DNA from: an uncultured Burkholderiales bacterium
GTDB lineage: Bacteria > Pseudomonadota > Gammaproteobacteria > Burkholderiales > Burkholderiaceae_C
DNA length: 64,000 nt
Direction: 5' to 3'
Assembly: GCA_945952065.1 (NCBI GenBank)
Contig: CAMFGY010000005.1
Coordinates: forward strand, 124,001 to 188,000
The translations under genes were made by a program, and so were the position numbers. Numbering within the stretch: position 1 is the stretch's first letter; each line of letters begins with the position of its first letter. The notes under the pieces were generated by a model. That model saw nothing but the letters and a program-made list of their open reading frames with translations, made no database searches and was not told where the DNA came from. This document shows positions 60,601 through 64,000 of the stretch, in pieces.

Positions 60601-62016
60601 CTGCAGCCCAAGCTGCCCGCGGGCCTGCGCGCTGAGTTGCGCAGTTATCAATTCGACGGTTTTGTCTGGATGAGCCGCTTGGCCCAGGCCGGCCTGGGCG
60701 CTTGCCTGGCCGACGATATGGGCCTGGGTAAAACGGTGCAGACCTTGGCGCTCTTGGTCGAGCGGGCCGCGCTCGGCCCGGCCCTGGTGCTGGCGCCCAC
60801 CTCGGTGTGCGGCAACTGGCTGAATGAAACCCAGCAATTCGCCCCTGGCCTGCGCTGCAATGTCTACGGCGAAGCGATGGACGCCGAGGCGCGCGCCGCG
60901 CTGGTGCGGGATGCGGGGCCGGGTGATGTGCTGGTGCTCAGCTATGCGCTGGCGCAGATCGATGCCGAGGTCTTTGCCGCCAAGGACTGGGCCACGCTGG
61001 TGATGGACGAGGCCCAGGCCCTGAAGAACGCCGCCACCAAGCGCGCCAAATCGGTGGCCGAATTCAAAGCGGGGTTCCGGCTGGCTTTGTCGGGCACGCC
61101 GGTGGAGAATCGCCTGGCCGATCTGTGGTCCATCATGAACCTGATCAACCCTGGCCTCCTGGGCAGCAGCACGCAGTTCAGCGAGCGCTTTGCCACCCCC
61201 ATCGAAAAGCACCAAGACCCGGTGGTGCGCCAGCGCCTGCGCCGTTTGGTCTCGCCGTTTTTGCTGCGCCGCACCAAGACCCAGGTGCTGCAAGACCTGC
61301 CGCCGCGCACCGAGATCGTCCACCTCGTGCAGCCCAGCAGCGAGGAGCGCAATTTTCTGGAAGCCTTGCGGCGCTCGGCGCAAGAGGCCGTCAGCGCCGC
61401 CGCCAGCAGCGGCCAGCCCGCGCCCATGCTTGTGCTGGCCGAGCTGATGCGGCTGCGCCGCGCCGCCTGCGACCCGCGTTTGGTAGCCCCCGAGCTGGGC
61501 CTGGTGGGTTCCAAATTGGCCGAGTTTGAAAGCATCGTGCGCGAGCTGGTCGAGGGCTCGCACAAGGCCTTGGTGTTCAGCCAGTTCACCGACTATCTGA
61601 AGCTGCTGGCCGAGCGCCTCGACAGCATGGGCCTGGCCTATCAGTATCTGGACGGCAGCACTCCGGCGGCCGAGCGCAGCAAGCGGGTGGCGGCCTTCCA
61701 GCGCGGCGAGGGCGAGGTCTTTTTGATCAGCCTGAAGGCCGGCGGCTTTGGCCTGAACCTGACCATGGCCGATTACGTCTTGATCGTCGACCCCTGGTGG
61801 AACCCCGCCGCCGAAGACCAAGCCACCGGCCGTGCCCACCGCATGGGTCAAAAGCGCCCGGTCACCGTGTACCGGCTGGTAACGGCCGGCTCGGTGGAGG
61901 AGCGCATCATCGATCTGCACCGCGAAAAACGCGGCTTGGCCGATGGCATTTTGGAAGGCCAGGAAGAAGCCACCGTGCTGGACGCCCAAGCGCTCGCGGC
62001 CTTGCTGCGCGGCTAG
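57694..62016 (+). CDS. SNF2-family DEAD/DEAH helicase
   Basis: 1440 aa. Residues about 1-960 have no motif I can name. The helicase core (about 975-1425) is complete: Walker A DDMGLGKT (about 1007-1014), DEAQ box VMDEAQALKN, motif III LSGTPVENRL, motif IV LVFSQFTDYL, motif V SLKAGGFGLNLT and motif VI QATGRAHRMGQKRPV. Probably an ATP-driven remodeller of protein-DNA or RNA polymerase complexes, like RapA-type SNF2 proteins. The frame extends to a GTG at 57601, but MAKKPLPAPSS at 57694 is a better start. A 7-bp inverted repeat (57648-57654/57669-57675) lies in its leader. Confidence 0.92.
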   Translation: MAKKPLPAPSSSLQFNTVSGLIGQSKEELVARAHAIKSGLKPGKPSQEEPPHPDDVQAVLDALLLTDGARGAAGLHQWLQAMGVKHQGCGGDQAFQLPQVTHCLQTLQAQGLADVLPGRGYVADLQSQAERLQTLLLRPEAPQYWRCLAWVYSGGYGDVRRELAWVSYRSDFEKLSLLRLYIHSGVTRAEFEKQTRTQLQELMSPLLLLQALTQPWLPQAVAQIEPELRGLLLSQALALLSPSDPRSRLLSEWLDARFKAEPRSIDPNLRAHLAEMRLLALDFAGMQALIQDLSGPALPMFAAAQMAARGEWAEAAATFEALMKDLRKLSGARRGALSDELSRIYVLCLLAQAEPKAWTQARKFCIAESGSRKPSAHEQWGRWAHVIGTRLGEDSLDPNCLAYQPALELREHSLGAAADRLLLAAWAGKPATGWSTAAVQTVLQRLQDSAQLWLAAWVEAAAARLDFELPPLALNGAQPPANFLGAPREPWRDALAAIASLGEPSATKPASSNTELAWQITLDPQGRVQDLEPLERSLSARGVAKFKPVPLSRLKKNGASHARDNAVLRHIERSPYGGVNSFQIDASQAVLALIGHPALMFADAPGQWVELVEAQPELEVLRRPSKTGAAGEEQFEFAIHPPLVGVEPPRLFGFFGQHHETESAKRDALRILRDSPQRARLIRISSAQRRVAELVAQGWSVPASASAELGAALQVLSGLFQLHSDAEAGQEVPGDSRLRARLLPLGEGLQLQLVAQPFGSFGPAVTPGRGRERLMCMHEGLSLATQRDLAAETAARHAVLEALPFLDPELGPESPWQLADAEEALRVVELLPGLPGIAALDWPKGKPLRVKPLDSPQMRVQVSSGRDWLALEGQAQTDEGRVIGLQELLTLARASRSRFVRLGEGEYLALSEQLRQQLRDLDALGQAKKEQLQLPQAVASWLDDTLSDMAVQGDKPWQARIDALAQASALQPKLPAGLRAELRSYQFDGFVWMSRLAQAGLGACLADDMGLGKTVQTLALLVERAALGPALVLAPTSVCGNWLNETQQFAPGLRCNVYGEAMDAEARAALVRDAGPGDVLVLSYALAQIDAEVFAAKDWATLVMDEAQALKNAATKRAKSVAEFKAGFRLALSGTPVENRLADLWSIMNLINPGLLGSSTQFSERFATPIEKHQDPVVRQRLRRLVSPFLLRRTKTQVLQDLPPRTEIVHLVQPSSEERNFLEALRRSAQEAVSAAASSGQPAPMLVLAELMRLRRAACDPRLVAPELGLVGSKLAEFESIVRELVEGSHKALVFSQFTDYLKLLAERLDSMGLAYQYLDGSTPAAERSKRVAAFQRGEGEVFLISLKAGGFGLNLTMADYVLIVDPWWNPAAEDQATGRAHRMGQKRPVTVYRLVTAGSVEERIIDLHREKRGLADGILEGQEEATVLDAQALAALLRG

Positions 62017-62043
62017 CCGCTCCTCACAAGCAGGGCCTCAAGG

Positions 62044-62802
62044 ATGCACACCGCTCCAACACCCTGCACCCGGGCGTCGAAGGCGCTGGCCGCTCTCTGG
62101 CTGCTGGGCGGCCTGGGTGCGCCTGCCGGGGCCGACCCCGGCTACTACCTCGTCACGCCCTACAGCCAGGCCGGCCAAGCCGCACTCGATTTTCGCTACT
62201 GGACCGTCAAGAAACCCGGGGCCGCGGCGCTGCTGTGGCCGGAATTGGGCCTGCGCTATGGCGTATCCCATCGTTGGACCAGCGAGCTCTTGCTCAGCTA
62301 TATCGGCACCCTGGGCAGCCGCCAAAAGCTCAGCTCGGTGAACTGGCAAAACGACTTCCTGCTCAGCCAGGGCCAGTGGCCCATCGATGTCGCCCTGCAC
62401 AGCCAGCTCATTCGCAACCATGGCCGCGACACCAGCAATGCCCTGGAGCTGGGCCCCAGCCTGCAAGGCGAATGGGGGCTGACCCAGCTCAACTTCAATC
62501 TGTTCTTCGAACATGAGTGGCACGCGGCCAGCCATGGCACGCAGCTCAAATACCAATGGCAGGCCTTGCATCGCCTGAAACAGGGGCTGCGGCTCGGTGT
62601 GCAGGGCTTTGGTGAGTTAGGCCCCTGGGCACATTGGGCCCCACAAGCCGCGCAATCGCACCGCGCGGGTCCAAGCCTGCGCCTGGGCTTGCCCATCGCA
62701 CAGCCCGGCCAGGCGCTCGACCTGCAACTGAGCTATTTGAACGGCAAGGTCTATGGCCGCCCCGCTGATATGTGGAGCGCTCAGCTGCTGCTGAGCTTTT
62801 AG
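62044..62802 (+). CDS. Predicted outer-membrane beta-barrel protein of unknown function
   Basis: 252 aa. An N-terminal signal peptide (ALAALWLLGGLGAPAGA) precedes a chain of alternating hydrophobic/polar strands (WPELGLRYGVSHRWTSELLLSYIGTLG, FNLFFEHEWHA) and ends in Phe (SAQLLLSF), all usual for outer-membrane barrels. No family could be named. It lies 27 bp after the helicase stop and ahead of the FMN riboswitch. Confidence 0.78.
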   Translation: MHTAPTPCTRASKALAALWLLGGLGAPAGADPGYYLVTPYSQAGQAALDFRYWTVKKPGAAALLWPELGLRYGVSHRWTSELLLSYIGTLGSRQKLSSVNWQNDFLLSQGQWPIDVALHSQLIRNHGRDTSNALELGPSLQGEWGLTQLNFNLFFEHEWHAASHGTQLKYQWQALHRLKQGLRLGVQGFGELGPWAHWAPQAAQSHRAGPSLRLGLPIAQPGQALDLQLSYLNGKVYGRPADMWSAQLLLSF

Positions 62803-62812
62803 GTCCTGCGCC

Positions 62813-62847
62813 TAGAATCGCCCCGCGCCGTCTCGCAAGGACGGCGC
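62813..62847 (+). promoter_or_regulatory. Candidate ribH promoter and 5' stem-loop
   Basis: TAGAAT at 62813-62818 fits a -10 box placing transcription just before a perfect 8-bp hairpin GCGCCGTC/GACGGCGC (62825-62832/62840-62847), which abuts the FMN aptamer. The -35 is poor. Confidence 0.45.
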
Positions 62848-62850
62848 AGC

Positions 62851-63001
62851 GTTCTCAGGGCGGGGTGGAATTCCCCACCGGCGGTATTCATGCTTCGTCA
62901 TGAGAGCCCGCGAGCGCCTTGGCGGGGTTGCGACCCGGCCAAGGGTCAGCAGATCTGGTGCGATGCCAGAGCCGACGGTCACAGTCCGGATGAAAGAGAA
63001 A
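62851..63001 (+). ncRNA. FMN riboswitch (RFN element)
   Basis: All conserved RFN blocks are present in order: a GTTCTCAGGGCGGGG start, ATTCCCCACCGGCGGTA, GAGCCCGCGAGCGCC, GTCAGCAGATCTGGT, GATGCCAGAGCCGACGGT and CACAGTCCGGATGAAAGAGAA. It controls the downstream ribH through the 120-nt leader that follows. FMN binding should reduce expression. Confidence 0.97.
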
Positions 63002-63120
63002 CGCGATGCTCTCAGCAGCGCCGCACCGGCTCGGGTCTTTGCTTCAAAAGGCCTGGGGCGGGGTGGCGCCGCTGCGTTTTCGCGCGCCCTGGTTTATGTC
63101 TCAAACCTCAAAGGTCAAGC

Positions 63121-63654
63121 ATGAATCAGCGATTCAACCACCACGACAACTCCTCTTCCTCCAACTCCGGGCCCCTCGGTCGATTCCAGACCCGGGCATC
63201 CTCCTTCCGACTGGCCCTGATCTCGGCCAGCTGGCATGCCGACATCGTCGGTCAATCGCGACAAGCCTGTCTGGCCGAGTTGCAAGCCCATGGCCTGCCA
63301 CCCGATCAGATCGAGTGTTTTGAAGTGCCGGGCGCTTTCGAGATCCCGCTGCACGCCAAGACCTTGATCGCCAGCGGCCGCTTCGATGCGGTGATTGCCT
63401 TTGGCCTCATCGTGGACGGCGGCATCTACCGCCATGACTTCGTCGCCACGGCGGTGATCGACGGCTTGATGCGGGTGCAGCTCGACACCGGCGTGCCGGT
63501 GTTCTCCGCGGTGCTGACGCCGCACCACTTCCATGAGCATGAGGAGCACCGCCGCTACTTCAGCGAGCACTTCGTCAAAAAGGGCCGCGAGGCCGCACAA
63601 GCCTGCATGCAAACGCTGGGCGCGCGCCTGGCGCTGGCGGCCTTGCAGGCTTAA
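63121..63654 (+). CDS. ribH: 6,7-dimethyl-8-ribityllumazine synthase, RibH2 type
   Basis: 177 aa. Penultimate step of riboflavin synthesis: condensation of 5-amino-6-ribitylaminouracil with 3,4-dihydroxy-2-butanone 4-phosphate. SASWHADIV, the GAFEIPLHAKTL helix, VDGGIYRHDFVATAVIDGLMRVQLDTGVPVFS and the His-rich LTPHHFHEHEEHRRYF match the RibH2 (decameric, Brucella/Mesorhizobium type) group rather than RibH1. The ATG at 63121 follows AAAGGTCAAGC; the upstream open frame is the riboswitch. It stands alone, without other rib genes. Its stop overlaps the convergent gene as TTAA. Confidence 0.93.
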   Translation: MNQRFNHHDNSSSSNSGPLGRFQTRASSFRLALISASWHADIVGQSRQACLAELQAHGLPPDQIECFEVPGAFEIPLHAKTLIASGRFDAVIAFGLIVDGGIYRHDFVATAVIDGLMRVQLDTGVPVFSAVLTPHHFHEHEEHRRYFSEHFVKKGREAAQACMQTLGARLALAALQA

Positions 63655-64000
63655 GCAAGGCTCAGGCGCAAGCGACTCGTGAAGCTGCGCCGCTGGCCGC
63701 TGATCGGGTCCATAAAGCTGAGCTCGCGGGCCAGCAATTGCAGGGGCCGGCTGAAGTCCGGCTCCTGCTCCATGGGCAGCAGCGTGGGATAGATGCGATC
63801 CCCGACGATGGGCAGGCCCAGCGCGTTCATATGGGCGCGCAGCTGGTGTTTTTGGCCGGTGCTGGGGTAGAGCGCATAACGCGCCAAGCCCTCGGCACCG
63901 GGCAGACACTCCAGCAGGGTCACCCGGGTCTCGGCATTGCAGTCACCGTCGACTTCGTGCATCTGCATGAAGGCCTCGCTGCGTTCTTGCAAGCGGCTGC
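63651..64000 (-). CDS. RluA-family pseudouridine synthase, N-terminus beyond the window
   Basis: The last 116 or so residues of an RNA pseudouridine synthase. YPSTGQKHQLRAHMNALGLPIVGDRIYP is the conserved C-terminal catalytic-fold motif of the RluA/TruC group, where the usual TGRxHQ(I/L)R appears as TGQKHQLR. The reading frame is open through the window edge. Which rRNA or tRNA uridine is modified cannot be told from this part. Confidence 0.88.
   Translation of the reverse strand, partial: SRLQERSEAFMQMHEVDGDCNAETRVTLLECLPGAEGLARYALYPSTGQKHQLRAHMNALGLPIVGDRIYPTLLPMEQEPDFSRPLQLLARELSFMDPISGQRRSFTSRLRLSLA

Overview
The window is 64 kb of high-GC DNA. Gene content and style suggest a betaproteobacterium of the order Burkholderiales, probably in the Rubrivivax/Roseateles/Inhella neighbourhood. 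The pointers are tightly packed GC-rich genes, a sigma-54 type IV pilin, many diguanylate cyclases, a KefB-type antiporter, a YejBEF-like peptide importer and a RibH2-type lumazine synthase under an FMN riboswitch. No rRNA, tRNA, CRISPR array, phage or intact insertion sequence was seen, so the order-level placement is an inference from proteins.

Layout. (1) 1-5.7 kb: the N-terminal part of signal peptidase I; divergent glpD and glpK (glycerol use); a Crp/Fnr regulator; an SDR oxidoreductase; a darcynin-like protein. (2) 5.7-13.1 kb: a TonB-dependent receptor, then a response regulator and a large hybrid histidine kinase in one operon. (3) 13.1-18.4 kb: a GDT1/MntX-type manganese exporter behind a yybP-ykoY (Mn2+) riboswitch; VOC and TfoX-C proteins; a CPA2 antiporter; a SulP transporter. 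(4) 18.4-26.4 kb: two overlapping TPR-GGDEF cyclases, then a divergent TetR-led operon with an ABC1-family kinase. A perfect 10+6+10 palindrome lies between them. (5) 26.4-30.9 kb: a BAAT-type hydrolase, a lipoprotein, and two visibly AT-richer genes (a methyltransferase and a WbsX-like GH99-domain protein). (6) 30.9-33.3 kb: a CheY-like regulator, CheC and a PAS-GGDEF protein in one operon. (7) 33.4-49.1 kb: a double-ATPase/permease/permease importer operon, divergent from six consecutive paralogous family 5 solute-binding proteins. (8) 49.1-54.7 kb: an intergenic block of nested inverted repeats; a WS/DGAT acyltransferase; a secreted subtilase; two alpha/beta hydrolases. (9) 54.7-57.5 kb: a tandem duplication that leaves two pilin genes encoding the same protein and a decayed piece of the neighbouring metallo-beta-lactamase-fold gene. 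(10) 57.5-64 kb: a SNF2-family helicase, an outer-membrane-like protein, FMN riboswitch plus ribH2, and the C-terminal part of an RluA-family pseudouridine synthase.

How the genes work together. Most of the window serves sensing and uptake. Three GGDEF proteins, all with an RxxD I-site, together with CheC, two response regulators and the hybrid kinase, form a rich c-di-GMP/phosphorelay complement. The importer with six binding proteins looks like broad-specificity peptide or oligomer uptake. Two RNA switches tie Mn2+ export and flavin synthesis to their ligands.

The most notable items are the six-fold binding-protein array, the pilin duplication (copies kept identical while the flank decayed) and the unexplained structured intergenic block near 49.2 kb. 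I did not find a clearly new multi-gene defence or biosynthetic system.
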